A program made the position numbers and the translations under genes. DNA of 58,140 nt from Parachlamydiaceae bacterium (GTDB lineage Bacteria; Chlamydiota; Chlamydiia; Chlamydiales; Parachlamydiaceae): the NCBI GenBank assembly GCA_030147755.1, contig JASBUW010000133.1, forward strand, positions 1-58,140. Reading direction: 5' to 3'. Under the pieces are notes generated by a model. It ran no database searches, had not been told where the DNA came from, and saw only the letters and a program-made list of their open reading frames with translations. Within the stretch, counting starts at the first letter, position 1. Each line of letters opens with the position of its first letter. Positions 7,849-16,655 of this stretch are shown piece by piece.

Positions 7849-9240
7849 TTATTCAACGATAGTCCATAAAGTACTTGGCCCGCTTCCAAGCTTTTTAAGC
7901 AAACCTTTAGCTTTTAAATCTAAAAGGTCTTTTCTAAGAGATCTTTCAGCTATTTGTTCTTTGAAGTCTTCATGGATTTTTTTGGCACTGAGTGGTTCTT
8001 TGTTATGTAGGAAATTGAGGATTCTCTGTTGACGTAGCGTGATCTCTTTTACTTGTTGATAAGAAAATGAATCAATTTTGTCTTGGACACCCGCATGTGG
8101 TTTAAAAACAACACGAATTGCTGTTCCAAATTCTTCCCAAGTAGGAATTTGGTAATCGCCAAATTGACAAGCCTCAGTGATACGTCTATAACCCGTTCCC
8201 CATTCTTCCATCAAATGAAGCTCTCGAAATACACGAGCAATAACCTTATTGCGGATATGACTTACACCTGCAACGAATTCATCCAATGTGTATCCAAAAG
8301 GTAGCATTCCAGGATTTTCTATCTCTAATCTATCTGAAAAAATAGCTACTCTGGGATTCATTCCTTGGATTGAATAGTCCGCATGTACTAATGCATTAGT
8401 TAAAACTTCCCGAATAGCTATCAAAGCATATTCAGGAATATCTTCTCGCTGAATCTTGTCAATTTTTGCAGCCAATCGTGTATTTCGTCTAATAAAATTA
8501 GGTACGTCTTTCATTGCTTCCAGAATAGTCCCCTCACAATCATATTGATCAATGAAATCTACTTTATCTATACCTTGAAACCGAGCACATCGAACTTTGG
8601 CATTTGGAAAATATTTTTCTCGTAATTGATCTTGACCAAAAAGTATTAAACCTCCATTCGAACATACAAGCTTGTCTGCATGCGAAACCAAAATGCCTAA
8701 AGTTTCTAATTCTTTTTGATTTACTTCTCGACCAACATTTGAAAAAGCTTGTTTTATACGTTCCATATCTAAACCTTGTACATTAACTTCCGGACATGGT
8801 AATTGATCAAATGAAATATTATGAATAGAACGTTTTAATTCAGCTATCAATTCTGGCCCTGCTATTCGATTGGTAGAGCCCAGCCTAACATACACTCCTT
8901 CTTCTGGTCCTTGTGTTTTCAAATAGAATGGACCTCTCCAATGTGCTACACGAACAATAATTAAAGCTTTTCCTTCGAAAGAAGTTGTTTCAATTTCTGG
9001 CATTAAAGGAGGATAGATACTATCTGCTATTGCATTAGCAAGTTTTTCTTCAGCGGTAAAAACATCATCTACTCCTACAATTGTTCTATTGTTATCCCTA
9101 CCTATTAATAATATTCCACCTGCAGTATTTGCAAAAGCAATCAGTGTTTTTAGAATAGGTTTTATGGAAGATAAGTCCCTCTTAAATTCTATAGTCTTTC
9201 CTTCAGGCCAAGATATTATTTCTTTGATATCTACCATCAT
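7849..9240 (-). CDS. AlbA/Schlafen-domain ATP-binding transcriptional regulator
   Basis: The 463-aa protein has three parts. Residues about 10-135 form an AlbA_2 (Schlafen AlbA) domain with EGKTIEFKRDLS and AFANTAGGILLIG. The middle (about 270-390) is a GHKL-type ATP-binding domain with REVLTNALVHADYS and EEWGTGYRRI. The C-terminus (about 400-463) is a winged helix. Proteins of this layout are DNA-binding regulators widespread in bacteria, often laterally spread. The start codons ATGATG follow AAGGAATAG. Just upstream lie five TGCCAG hexamers at exact 10-bp spacing, a plausible autoregulatory operator. It converges with the unknown 504-aa gene, leaving 11 bp. Confidence 0.8.
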   Translation of the reverse strand: MMVDIKEIISWPEGKTIEFKRDLSSIKPILKTLIAFANTAGGILLIGRDNNRTIVGVDDVFTAEEKLANAIADSIYPPLMPEIETTSFEGKALIIVRVAHWRGPFYLKTQGPEEGVYVRLGSTNRIAGPELIAELKRSIHNISFDQLPCPEVNVQGLDMERIKQAFSNVGREVNQKELETLGILVSHADKLVCSNGGLILFGQDQLREKYFPNAKVRCARFQGIDKVDFIDQYDCEGTILEAMKDVPNFIRRNTRLAAKIDKIQREDIPEYALIAIREVLTNALVHADYSIQGMNPRVAIFSDRLEIENPGMLPFGYTLDEFVAGVSHIRNKVIARVFRELHLMEEWGTGYRRITEACQFGDYQIPTWEEFGTAIRVVFKPHAGVQDKIDSFSYQQVKEITLRQQRILNFLHNKEPLSAKKIHEDFKEQIAERSLRKDLLDLKAKGLLKKLGSGPSTLWTIVE

Positions 9241-9264
9241 CTATTCCTTTTTAGATGTTATTAT

Positions 9265-9314
9265 TGCCAGATTCTGCCAGATCTTGCCAGATTTTGCCAG
9301 ATTTTGCCAGATTT
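9265..9314. promoter_or_regulatory. Five 10-bp direct repeats upstream of the regulator
   Basis: TGCCAG occurs at 9265, 9275, 9285, 9295 and 9305, each followed by AT-rich bases, giving a period of exactly 10 bp (one helical turn). The array lies 25-75 bp before the start codon of the AlbA/winged-helix gene on the opposite strand. Phased direct repeats at such a distance suit cooperative binding of a regulator on one DNA face. Confidence 0.6.
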
Positions 9315-9504
9315 TTCGTTGATAAGCGTTAAAATTTTTTATAGAAAACAGGACTTAAAAATATATTGTAAGACACATCCAGGCCATATTTTTGAGCTTC
9401 TTATGCTTTATATTGTATAAAAATTATCTAACAAATATACACATTCAAAAGAATGTCTATTAGATTTATCTACTCACTTATTGCAGGAAATAATCACTCA
9501 CCAT

Positions 9505-10953
9505 ATGCAAAATGAACCAGAAAATTCATCAACATCTAAATCTACCCATGATTACACAAATCCAGTGATTATTATAGGGGCTGGCTTAACGGGACTCATT
9601 ACTGCTTATCATTTGAGAAAAGCAAACATTCCTTCTATTATCCTTGAAAGCAGCCATCGTATTGGCGGCAGAGTTCAGACTCTCTACTATTCAGATAATG
9701 CGACTGCAGAAGCTCATATGGAGGAATATTGGGAACGCACTCCTCATTTCGCGCTTCTAAAGGAACTCAAACTCCCCCTAATGTTAAGTTGTCCTACTGC
9801 CACCAGTGTCATGATCAACCAAGAAATATTACCGCACGGGGGACATTGCGGGCCTGATTATTTTATCAAACTATTTACAGAAGAAGAAAGAGAAGCTTTG
9901 AAAAAATGGAATTATAAAACATGGAATTTATATAAAGAGCTGTATGGTTCTTATTTTAAAGGCAAACCACTACCCGCTAACCTTAAAAGTTTTATGGATA
10001 TCAGTTTTGCAGAATACGTTCATAGAAGCCATCTGTCACATAAGGCCAACGAATGGATTCGCATTACACTTGAAGCAGAAATTTCTATTGAATGGGATAA
10101 AATTAGCGCACTTGATGGAATTGACGAGATGAGAATTTTTTTAGAATCTCCAGATGGATTTGGAGAAGAAAGTGCTCATGTCCTAGGAGGAAATGAAAAT
10201 TACATTTACGCTTTGGTGAATAAGTTACCAAAAAGAACAATTCATACAGAGTGTCATGTCACTCAAATTGAACAAAATGACAATCACGTGATCGTCAGCT
10301 ACTTAGATGTAAATAAAATTGAACAACAAATAAAAGGATGTTATGCAGTTGTCACTGTTCCTTTATTTGCTATCAACTCAATCAAATTTATTCCTCAGTT
10401 GAGCGAAGATCGTCTTAAAGCCATTCAAACGACAAAATTTGCCAGCTACATCAAAGTGCTTTATCGTTTAAAACGAGAAGCAGAGAAACTATGGGCTCAA
10501 TATGGGGAAGAAGAGGGGGAAGAAGGGCTTTTCACTTTATTAACGGATCAGCTCATTGGCGCTATCTATAATTCTACAGATTTTGAAAAACAATTGTCAA
10601 AAGACCAAGATTTAATTCTAACCATTTTAATTCATGGAGATAAAGCAGTCAAATGGTCAAGCTTGTCTTCACAAGAAATCCTAGACAAAACCGGTGAACA
10701 ACTGCAGTGCCTATTTCCTGGTTTTTGCACATATATCACCTCTTCACAAATTAATGTTTACCCGCAAGCAGTTGCTTATTGGCCTTTGGACCAAAAACGC
10801 TCTCGTTTCGACGCTTTAGCGCAAAAGTTGAGAGAGCCTTTTGGTAGAATTCAAATTGGAGGAGATACAACAGAAAATAGCCATTCCGAAGGAGCAGCTA
10901 TTGCCGCTTTAAGAATGGCTCAAGTCATCATTAACGATTGGCAACAAAAATAG
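9505..10953 (+). CDS. FAD-dependent amine oxidase / flavin monoamine oxidase family
   Basis: From the ATG at 9505 the protein has 482 aa. The N-terminus carries the Rossmann motif VIIIGAGLTGLITAYHLR (GxGxxG) followed by the ESSHRIGGRVQT signature of the monoamine oxidase/phytoene desaturase superfamily. The C-terminus has IQIGGDTTENSHSEGAAIAALRMA, the second FAD-binding block. Such enzymes oxidise primary or polyamines, or desaturate lipids; the substrate is unknown. An in-frame TTG 24 nt earlier (9481) is a weaker start. The 3' end overlaps the convergent phosphatase gene by 23 bp. Confidence 0.85.
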   Translation: MQNEPENSSTSKSTHDYTNPVIIIGAGLTGLITAYHLRKANIPSIILESSHRIGGRVQTLYYSDNATAEAHMEEYWERTPHFALLKELKLPLMLSCPTATSVMINQEILPHGGHCGPDYFIKLFTEEEREALKKWNYKTWNLYKELYGSYFKGKPLPANLKSFMDISFAEYVHRSHLSHKANEWIRITLEAEISIEWDKISALDGIDEMRIFLESPDGFGEESAHVLGGNENYIYALVNKLPKRTIHTECHVTQIEQNDNHVIVSYLDVNKIEQQIKGCYAVVTVPLFAINSIKFIPQLSEDRLKAIQTTKFASYIKVLYRLKREAEKLWAQYGEEEGEEGLFTLLTDQLIGAIYNSTDFEKQLSKDQDLILTILIHGDKAVKWSSLSSQEILDKTGEQLQCLFPGFCTYITSSQINVYPQAVAYWPLDQKRSRFDALAQKLREPFGRIQIGGDTTENSHSEGAAIAALRMAQVIINDWQQK

Positions 10954-11839
10954 CTTGTTGATTAGCCCAATCTGACCATGTCATATGGAAATCTGGAACT
11001 TGTTTGCAGTAGGTGTAGAATTGTTGGATGAACTCAATACGCTCTTTAGCAGCTCTTACTCTTTCATCCGTCTTTTTATTGGTTTCATTTAAGTCAATTC
11101 CACCAATTAATTGCTGTCTGGCTAAAATATCTTCCAAGCTAACGTACTGCGCATTTTGCATAATATCTAGTAAAGTCATGAAAGTGGTTGTTCTTCCTTT
11201 ACCCGCTTTGCAATGAAAATGTACCCATTGATCGTTAGATAAGGTATTAACGATATCAATAAATTGATCAAGGGCTTGATCTGAAGGACGGTTATGATCC
11301 ACAACAGGCAAGCGGATATAAGTGCAGCCTAGGCTTTCGACAAATTCACGCTCTGTTTTGACATTGGAAACAATTAATTTTGCAGGCTCTTCTACAGGAT
11401 TCACTAAGATACGCCCCGCTTGAACAGCTAGTTGTAGGCGTTGTTGCTCATCTGCTTCGATTTCTTTCTTGGTTTTATTGACATTGCCATAATTATGATG
11501 ACCATCTGTCCAACTAATAGGGGTTCCATTGACCAACCCATGCGACTCTTGTCTGAGGTCCAAAACAACCAAACGATTGAGATTAGTTGGCAATTGATAA
11601 GACATCTCGATAAATGTTTTTTCTGAGAATTGACCACTTCCTGATGCTTTGAGTTTATTTAATCCTCTAAAATTTAAAGAGGTATTTTCCAACGGAACTT
11701 TTGAAATGCGTAAGTTACGTGGAACAACAGCATTTAATGGGGCATCAAAGATGGGAAAAAGGGAAGATCTTGAAAAACTTAAGAACGATTGACTCATTAA
11801 GCATATGACTAGAAGGGCTAGGGCAATCCACTGTTTCAT
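10931..11839 (-). CDS. Exported PTP-superfamily phosphatase with PTEN/phytase-like P-loop
   Basis: This 302-aa protein begins with a signal peptide (hydrophobic residues 4-23). The catalytic loop is HCKAGKGRTTT (H209-T219), the Cys-x5-Arg signature of protein tyrosine phosphatases (C210, R216). A likely general acid is D181 in RLPVVDHNRPSD. That segment and the RTT ending resemble PTP-like phytases (HCEAGVGRTT in Selenomonas), whereas the two lysines K211 and K214 match the PTEN loop HCKAGKGRTG, where they favour phosphoinositides. Substrates may thus be inositol phosphates, phosphoinositides or phosphotyrosine. Export suggests a periplasmic or host-directed role. It has its own start region and no operon partner. 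Confidence 0.85.
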   Translation of the reverse strand: MKQWIALALLVICLMSQSFLSFSRSSLFPIFDAPLNAVVPRNLRISKVPLENTSLNFRGLNKLKASGSGQFSEKTFIEMSYQLPTNLNRLVVLDLRQESHGLVNGTPISWTDGHHNYGNVNKTKKEIEADEQQRLQLAVQAGRILVNPVEEPAKLIVSNVKTEREFVESLGCTYIRLPVVDHNRPSDQALDQFIDIVNTLSNDQWVHFHCKAGKGRTTTFMTLLDIMQNAQYVSLEDILARQQLIGGIDLNETNKKTDERVRAAKERIEFIQQFYTYCKQVPDFHMTWSDWANQQAIFVANR

Positions 11840-11940
11840 GTTATTTTCCTCTATTACATTAATTTTTAAATAAATTGTAATGGATTATAGACAAGGAAAC
11901 ATAAAAATAATATAAAAAAATTGTAAAGACGAAAAAACCC

Positions 11941-12609
11941 CTATGGATTCTTGGTAACACGCGCAATCGCTAGACTATCCAAGCGCGCTTGAGGCCCAGC
12001 CAGAACAGGAATTGCCGCAATTTCTAATTGCGGATGTTGGGCTAAATAATCATTAAAATCATAAATCGTTTGGGCGTCCGGATGACCCGCATACCCGACC
12101 TTTTCCCCTTTGGGAATCAAATTATCAATTAAGATAAGCGTCCCAAAACGAGACAGTTCTAACGCCCAATCGAGGTAAAGAACATTATTTTCTTTGTCTG
12201 CATCAATAAAAATCAAATCAAAGGGTCCTTCCTTGGCTTCTACCAGTCGTGCAAGAGAATCCACCGCATGACCTAAACGAATGTCAATCTTAATCTGAGT
12301 GAAATGATGTAAATGTTTCTGAGCCTTAGTGACATAATCAGGATTTATTTCTAAAGAAATAAGGCGTCCTCCAGCAGGAAGCGCTTTTGCTAACCACGCA
12401 GTACTATATCCTCCTAATGTCCCAATTTCTAAAATTTGCTTGGCATTTTGAATTTTAGCCAATAAATAGAGGAGACGTCCGCTATAAATAGAGACTTGGA
12501 TATCTGGACATCCTTCTGCCACTGTTTGCGTACGAATCGCATGCAAAACTTGGTCCTCTTGTCCAAAACGACGATCTAAATAGTCTTTAAGCTCTTGATT
12601 AACAGTCAT
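11941..12609 (-). CDS. SAM-dependent O-methyltransferase (CCoAOMT/COMT-like)
   Basis: The 222-aa protein matches the cation-dependent class of small-molecule O-methyltransferases. It has a SAM-binding motif ILEIGTLGGYSTAWLAKALP (about 61-80), EINPDYVTKAQ, and FDLIFIDADKENNVLYLDWAL with the metal-binding Asp. Typical acceptors are catechols or caffeoyl-type phenols. It lies about 1.1 kb from the type III polyketide operon, whose phenolic products could be methyl acceptors, but it is transcribed the other way, so the link is an inference. Confidence 0.85.
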   Translation of the reverse strand: MTVNQELKDYLDRRFGQEDQVLHAIRTQTVAEGCPDIQVSIYSGRLLYLLAKIQNAKQILEIGTLGGYSTAWLAKALPAGGRLISLEINPDYVTKAQKHLHHFTQIKIDIRLGHAVDSLARLVEAKEGPFDLIFIDADKENNVLYLDWALELSRFGTLILIDNLIPKGEKVGYAGHPDAQTIYDFNDYLAQHPQLEIAAIPVLAGPQARLDSLAIARVTKNP

Positions 12610-12686
12610 TAATCACACACAATTTAAAATTTATCTAATTATTTATCTCATTTAATTTTAAGGTATCTGAGGAATAAAACTTACAG

Positions 12687-12930
12687 GGTTAACACATTAT
12701 AATTTTTTTAAATAACCAGTACTTCCTAAAAGCTCAACGCAAAGGCGCAAAGAAAGACAAGATAAATTCAAAACAGAAAATTTAAGAGGTTCTACTTCGC
12801 ATACCTTAGAAAATTTTGTACAGCCTTTAAATTTCTCTCTATTTTTTCTCTGCGCCTTTGCGTCTCTTGCGCCTCTGCATTGAGCTTTTAAAAAGTACTG
12901 GTTATTTAAAAAAATTATAATGTGTTAACC
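12687..12930. repeat. Inverted repeat whose outer arm copies the cyclase 3' end
   Basis: The arm 12687-12752 is repeated inverted at about 12845-12930. The outermost 34 bp (GGTTAACACATTATAATT... from 12687) are a perfect inverted match to 12897-12930. The inner part carries GCGCAAAGGCGCAAAG against CTTTGCGTCTCTTGCGCC with one extra unit in the right arm. Bases 12915-12930 are also the stop and last codons of the cyclase gene, so the left arm contains an inverted copy of that gene's end. Apart from this the gap is empty. Confidence 0.85.
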
Positions 12931-13691
12931 TTGACAAAACGCACTTCAAAAATCCAAGGCCAATATTTGCCCGTGATAAAAAAAGTGTCAGTTTCTGTAC
13001 GAAATGCAATTCCATTTAAGCAAGCCTCAGGATTTAATTCTCTTTTTTCTTGTGAAGTCAGTAAACGCGAAGCATCAATGACCCCTGTCACCTCTCCTGT
13101 TTGCTTATCAATGCGCACAATTGTGTCTTTTTGCCATATATTGGCATATAATTCATTTCCTACACATTCTAAATCATTTAAGTGACGGACCGGTTTACCT
13201 TGCCACTTGACTTGTAAGGTTTTGTGAATGGCGAAATTGTGAGGATCGCGTTGAGTCAACAGAGCTGTTCCATTACTCATCCACAATTGATTTTGCTCGC
13301 CATCATGACATAATCCCCATCCTTCTCCTTGATAAGGAAAAGTGTGTATGAGCTTTAAAGAATGACGATCATAAACAAAAGCTGATTGCTCCCGCCACGT
13401 CACTTGAAAAAGTTTATCTACTAATGCCGCGACTCCTTCTGCAAATAAATGAGAAGAAAGAGGGAGCTGTTGGAGGACTCTTCCTGTCGCGGGATCAAGA
13501 CAACGCAAACTCGACTGCCCATAAAGACCGGTGCTCTCATAGAGTATCCCCTCTTCTATCGCTAATCCTTGGGTATAAGGTTTACCTTCATGGGGGATTT
13601 TAGAAATAACAAGCGGAACTAAATTCTCTACTGCTTGCAATGACCAAAAAGATAAACTGATGAAAAAAACAAAAAACGTTGTATGATGCAT
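12915..13691 (-). CDS. Exported glutaminyl-peptide cyclotransferase (bacterial/plant type)
   Basis: The 258-aa protein begins with a signal peptide (MHHTTFFVFFISLSFW...). The mature part matches the five-bladed beta-propeller glutaminyl cyclase family: YTQGLAIEEGILYESTGLYGQSSLR near the N-terminus, GEGWGLCHDGEQNQLWMSNG in the middle, HLNDLECVGNELYANIW, and LNGIAFRTETDTFFITGKYWP at the end. These enzymes convert N-terminal Gln to pyroglutamate in the periplasm. It starts 30 bp from the divergent polyketide synthase gene, so the two promoters must overlap or lie inside this gene. Its stop lies inside an inverted repeat arm. Confidence 0.85.
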   Translation of the reverse strand: MHHTTFFVFFISLSFWSLQAVENLVPLVISKIPHEGKPYTQGLAIEEGILYESTGLYGQSSLRCLDPATGRVLQQLPLSSHLFAEGVAALVDKLFQVTWREQSAFVYDRHSLKLIHTFPYQGEGWGLCHDGEQNQLWMSNGTALLTQRDPHNFAIHKTLQVKWQGKPVRHLNDLECVGNELYANIWQKDTIVRIDKQTGEVTGVIDASRLLTSQEKRELNPEACLNGIAFRTETDTFFITGKYWPWIFEVRFVKVNTL

Positions 13692-13721
13692 AAATTTAAA
13701 TCTACATATTAAAGGCTGGTT

Positions 13722-14819
13722 ATGTCCGCAGCTATTTTGGCTCTAGGAACAGCCGTTCCTCTTTATAGTTACCCTCAAACAGAAATTGCTGATCAATTTA
13801 TTCGCATTCTAGATATGGATCAAGAAAAAGAGTTAATGGTCAAAAATATTTATCAGCACTCTGCGATTGAAAAACGACATTCGGTTGTTGGGGATTTTCA
13901 CAAAAAACAAGATGAATGGGGATTTTTAGGCCGTCATTATCCTCACACTGTGCCGGGAATGTCTGAACGCAACCTCATCTATAAACAAGAAGCACCCTCA
14001 TTAGCCAAAAAATCTGCTCTGCAAGCTTTAGAACGATGGGGGGGCAATCTTTCTGAAATTACCCACATCATCTCTGTTTCTTGCACAGGCGCCATTGCAC
14101 CGGGAATTGAATATTATTTGATGCAAGAATTAGGACTATCCCCCACCGTCAATCGTTTAAGCATTAATTTTATGGGATGCTTCGGAGCTTTTAAAGGTTT
14201 GTCCGTTGCGCGTGCCTTTGCACAAGAAAATCCAGCGCATCGCATTTTAGTTGTTTGTACAGAGCTTTGCAGTTTGCATGTCCAAGCGCATCAAGATTAT
14301 GACACATTGGTGGGCAATTCGCTTTTTGCCGATGGCTCTGCAGCTGCCATTGTGGGCAGTCAGCCGCAATCAACAGAAAAACCCCTTTGGAATATGATGA
14401 AAAGCCATTCAATGGGAATTGAAAACTCTCTTGAGCGCATGTCATGGGAAGCAGGTGATTTTGGTTTTTCTATGCGCTTATCTCCTGCTGTTCCGGTTTT
14501 GATCAAACGTCATATCAAGCAATTTGTAGATGGACTATTGCCTCATGATCTGCCATTTGATCAATGTGAGTGGGCGATTCATCCAGGAGGAAAATCCATC
14601 ATACAAGCCGTAGAAAGAGCTTTGCAGCTTCATTCTCATCAAACACTTTCTTCTTGGGATATATTAGCCAACTATGGAAATATGTCGAGTGCAACATTTT
14701 TATTTGTTCTGGATCATCTTTCTCGCCAAGCCCAGTTACATCCCTGGACCATAGGAATTGCGTTTGGACCCGGTTTATCATTCGAAGGACTTTTATTACA
14801 AAGAGAAACTGCATGCTAA
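13722..14819 (+). CDS. Type III polyketide synthase (chalcone/stilbene synthase family)
   Basis: The 365-aa protein has the thiolase-fold type III PKS layout and the full catalytic triad. Cys is C153 in NFMGCFGAFKGL, His is H287 in WAIHPGGKSII, and Asn is N320 in NYGNMSSATFLFVLD. The C-terminal GFGPG-like loop reads IAFGPGLSFEG. Such enzymes extend an acyl-CoA with malonyl-CoA and cyclise it to pyrones, resorcinols or related phenols. The ribosome binding site AAAGG is 6 nt before the ATG. The gene overlaps the following methyltransferase by 7 nt, and a flavoprotein follows, forming a coupled three-gene operon like srsABC of Streptomyces. Confidence 0.92.
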   Translation: MSAAILALGTAVPLYSYPQTEIADQFIRILDMDQEKELMVKNIYQHSAIEKRHSVVGDFHKKQDEWGFLGRHYPHTVPGMSERNLIYKQEAPSLAKKSALQALERWGGNLSEITHIISVSCTGAIAPGIEYYLMQELGLSPTVNRLSINFMGCFGAFKGLSVARAFAQENPAHRILVVCTELCSLHVQAHQDYDTLVGNSLFADGSAAAIVGSQPQSTEKPLWNMMKSHSMGIENSLERMSWEAGDFGFSMRLSPAVPVLIKRHIKQFVDGLLPHDLPFDQCEWAIHPGGKSIIQAVERALQLHSHQTLSSWDILANYGNMSSATFLFVLDHLSRQAQLHPWTIGIAFGPGLSFEGLLLQRETAC

Positions 14820-15523
14820 GCCAACGCTCGCATCAACCTGAAATATTGGATTTAGGGCCTTCTCATTATACAGCAGCCGAATATCGCGATTGTTTGTATC
14901 AGCTTGATCGAGTGGGGCGCTTTTTAGGCGGAGATCGTGCCACTTTTAACGCATTTAATCAATTGCCTTTTCCTCCTACTTCTATTTTGGATGTCGGATG
15001 TGGCGGAGGACTCTTTACCATGCGCTTAGCCGCACGCTACCCTCAAGCTACAGTAATAGGAATCGATATCGCACCAGAGGCCATTCAGTTTGCTCAAGAG
15101 CATTTAGAAAAAAATAAATTACCCCATGTGCAATTTCAGATTCCTTCTCAACCACAACTCGATTATCTTCCCAACCAATTTGATGTCGTCACATCGACCC
15201 TGGTATGCCATCATTTATCTGATAACGACTTAATTCAATTTTTAAAGCAAGCTTGTCAAACAGCCAAGCACGCTGTGATCTTAAACGATTTGCATCGACA
15301 TCCTCTGGCTAGTTTAGGATTTGCCTGTCTCGTTCCCTTTTTCTTTCGCAATCGTCTCATTTGGCATGATGGGCTTCTCTCTATTCGTCGCGCCTTTAAG
15401 CGCGAAGAGTGGTGGAATTATTTAAAAGCAGCAGATATTGATCTCCAATTTTGTACAGTCACTTGGCATTGGGCTTTTCGTTGGATTGTCAAAATAGACA
15501 CATTAGGTCTGAAGAAAATATGA
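14813..15523 (+). CDS. SAM-dependent methyltransferase of the PKS operon
   Basis: The 236-aa protein contains the class I methyltransferase motif SILDVGCGGGLFTMRLAARYP, the acidic strand end VIGIDIAPEAI, and FDVVTSTLVCHHLSD. It resembles UbiE/Coq5 and small-molecule methyltransferases. The ATG at 14813 overlaps the PKS stop (ATGCTAA), which indicates translational coupling; a longer reading from 14570 would lie inside the PKS gene and is rejected. In srsABC-type operons the second gene methylates the alkylresorcinol ring, which fits this position. Confidence 0.88.
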   Translation: MLSQRSHQPEILDLGPSHYTAAEYRDCLYQLDRVGRFLGGDRATFNAFNQLPFPPTSILDVGCGGGLFTMRLAARYPQATVIGIDIAPEAIQFAQEHLEKNKLPHVQFQIPSQPQLDYLPNQFDVVTSTLVCHHLSDNDLIQFLKQACQTAKHAVILNDLHRHPLASLGFACLVPFFFRNRLIWHDGLLSIRRAFKREEWWNYLKAADIDLQFCTVTWHWAFRWIVKIDTLGLKKI

Positions 15524-16587
15524 AAATATTTGATTATGTCATTTTGGGTGGAGGAGCGGCGGGTTTGTGTGCTGCCATGCGCTTGACTGAAGTAGGAGCC
15601 TCTCCGCTTGTCATCGAAGGAGGAAGCTATCCCGCTCATAAAGTTTGCGGCGAATTTTTTTCTCCCGCTGCTTTAAACATTTTGCATCGCTGGCATATTC
15701 ATCCCCTCCCCATTCAACAAGCACGCATTCACACTCCCTCTACTTCTTTAGAATTCACTTTTCCTTCTCTGGCTGGCAGCCTCTCTCATCTGAGATTCGA
15801 TCCTTATTTAGCTGAACAAGTGGCAAAAAAAGGAGGCATCGTACGGACTCATACAAAACTCATACAACTCACCCCTGCTTCTACGCTGCAAGAAAATCAT
15901 CGCTTAACATTAGAGTCAGGAGAAATCTTAGAAGCTAAACAGTTATTGATTGCAACAGGACGCATTCCTCATCTTACTCAACAAGCCCCTCGCATGCCCT
16001 ATATCGGATTTAAAGCTCATTTTGCGCATATTTCTTTAGATTCTACTTTGGAAATGTTTTCCTTTCCGGGGGCTTATTTAGGTCTGGTCCCCATCGAAGA
16101 AGGAAAAGTGAATTTAGCCTGCTTAGCACATGTAGAGAAAGTGAAATCTGCCCCTTCTTCACAAGACTTCATGCAAAGTTTAATCGACAGTCACCCAATT
16201 TTGAAGCGCTTAATAGAATCGGGAGAGAATTTATTTGAAACATGGATGGAAACGAAAGTTCCAGAATTTGGTTTAAGGCAAACACCGGATTGGCCAAGAG
16301 CTTATTTTTTAGGAGATGCAATGGGAACCATTCCTCCCGCTAGCGGCAATGGTCTTTCTTTAGCGATTATCAGCGGCTATTTAGCCGCTGAATGTGCGAT
16401 ACAAGATGATGCAGTTGGTTTCAAAAAGATTTGGAGAAAGCGCTGTACCTCTTCCATTTGGTTAGGAAAAAGGTTACATCAATTATTTTTACATCCGAGT
16501 TTAGGAAATCTTGCTTTAAATGTATGTCAGCTATTTCCCTCTCTTCCTCCACAATTTTTTAACAAGATGTGCAAGATTAGTAGATAG
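15520..16587 (+). CDS. FAD-dependent oxidoreductase/monooxygenase of the PKS operon
   Basis: The 355-aa protein starts with FDYVILGGGAAGLCAAMRL, an FAD Rossmann motif. It continues with HKVCGEFFSPAAL, typical of the geranylgeranyl reductase/aromatic hydroxylase group, and has the second FAD motif AYFLGDAMGTIPPASGNGLS. The ATG overlaps the methyltransferase stop as ATGA, so all three genes are coupled. In the comparable srs pathway a flavoprotein hydroxylates the methylated resorcinol to a quinone. A lipid reductase role is the alternative. I chose this start over an in-frame ATG at 15451 because of the overlap and because the motif begins right after it. Confidence 0.85.
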   Translation: MKIFDYVILGGGAAGLCAAMRLTEVGASPLVIEGGSYPAHKVCGEFFSPAALNILHRWHIHPLPIQQARIHTPSTSLEFTFPSLAGSLSHLRFDPYLAEQVAKKGGIVRTHTKLIQLTPASTLQENHRLTLESGEILEAKQLLIATGRIPHLTQQAPRMPYIGFKAHFAHISLDSTLEMFSFPGAYLGLVPIEEGKVNLACLAHVEKVKSAPSSQDFMQSLIDSHPILKRLIESGENLFETWMETKVPEFGLRQTPDWPRAYFLGDAMGTIPPASGNGLSLAIISGYLAAECAIQDDAVGFKKIWRKRCTSSIWLGKRLHQLFLHPSLGNLALNVCQLFPSLPPQFFNKMCKISR

Positions 16588-16655
16588 ATATTAGAACCCA
16601 TCCTACTCATCTTGCCTACTCTTGCGCATCCTGTAAAATTTATATTCAACTACTC

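Noticed and set aside
9261-9322. Short direct repeats considered as a CRISPR array
   Set aside because: The period is only 10 bp with no spacers, and no cas genes are near; phased operator sites fit better.
14570-14812. Longer N-terminus for the PKS-operon methyltransferase
   Set aside because: It would lie inside the PKS catalytic region in another frame. The ATG at 14813 overlaps the PKS stop and begins the usual methyltransferase length.
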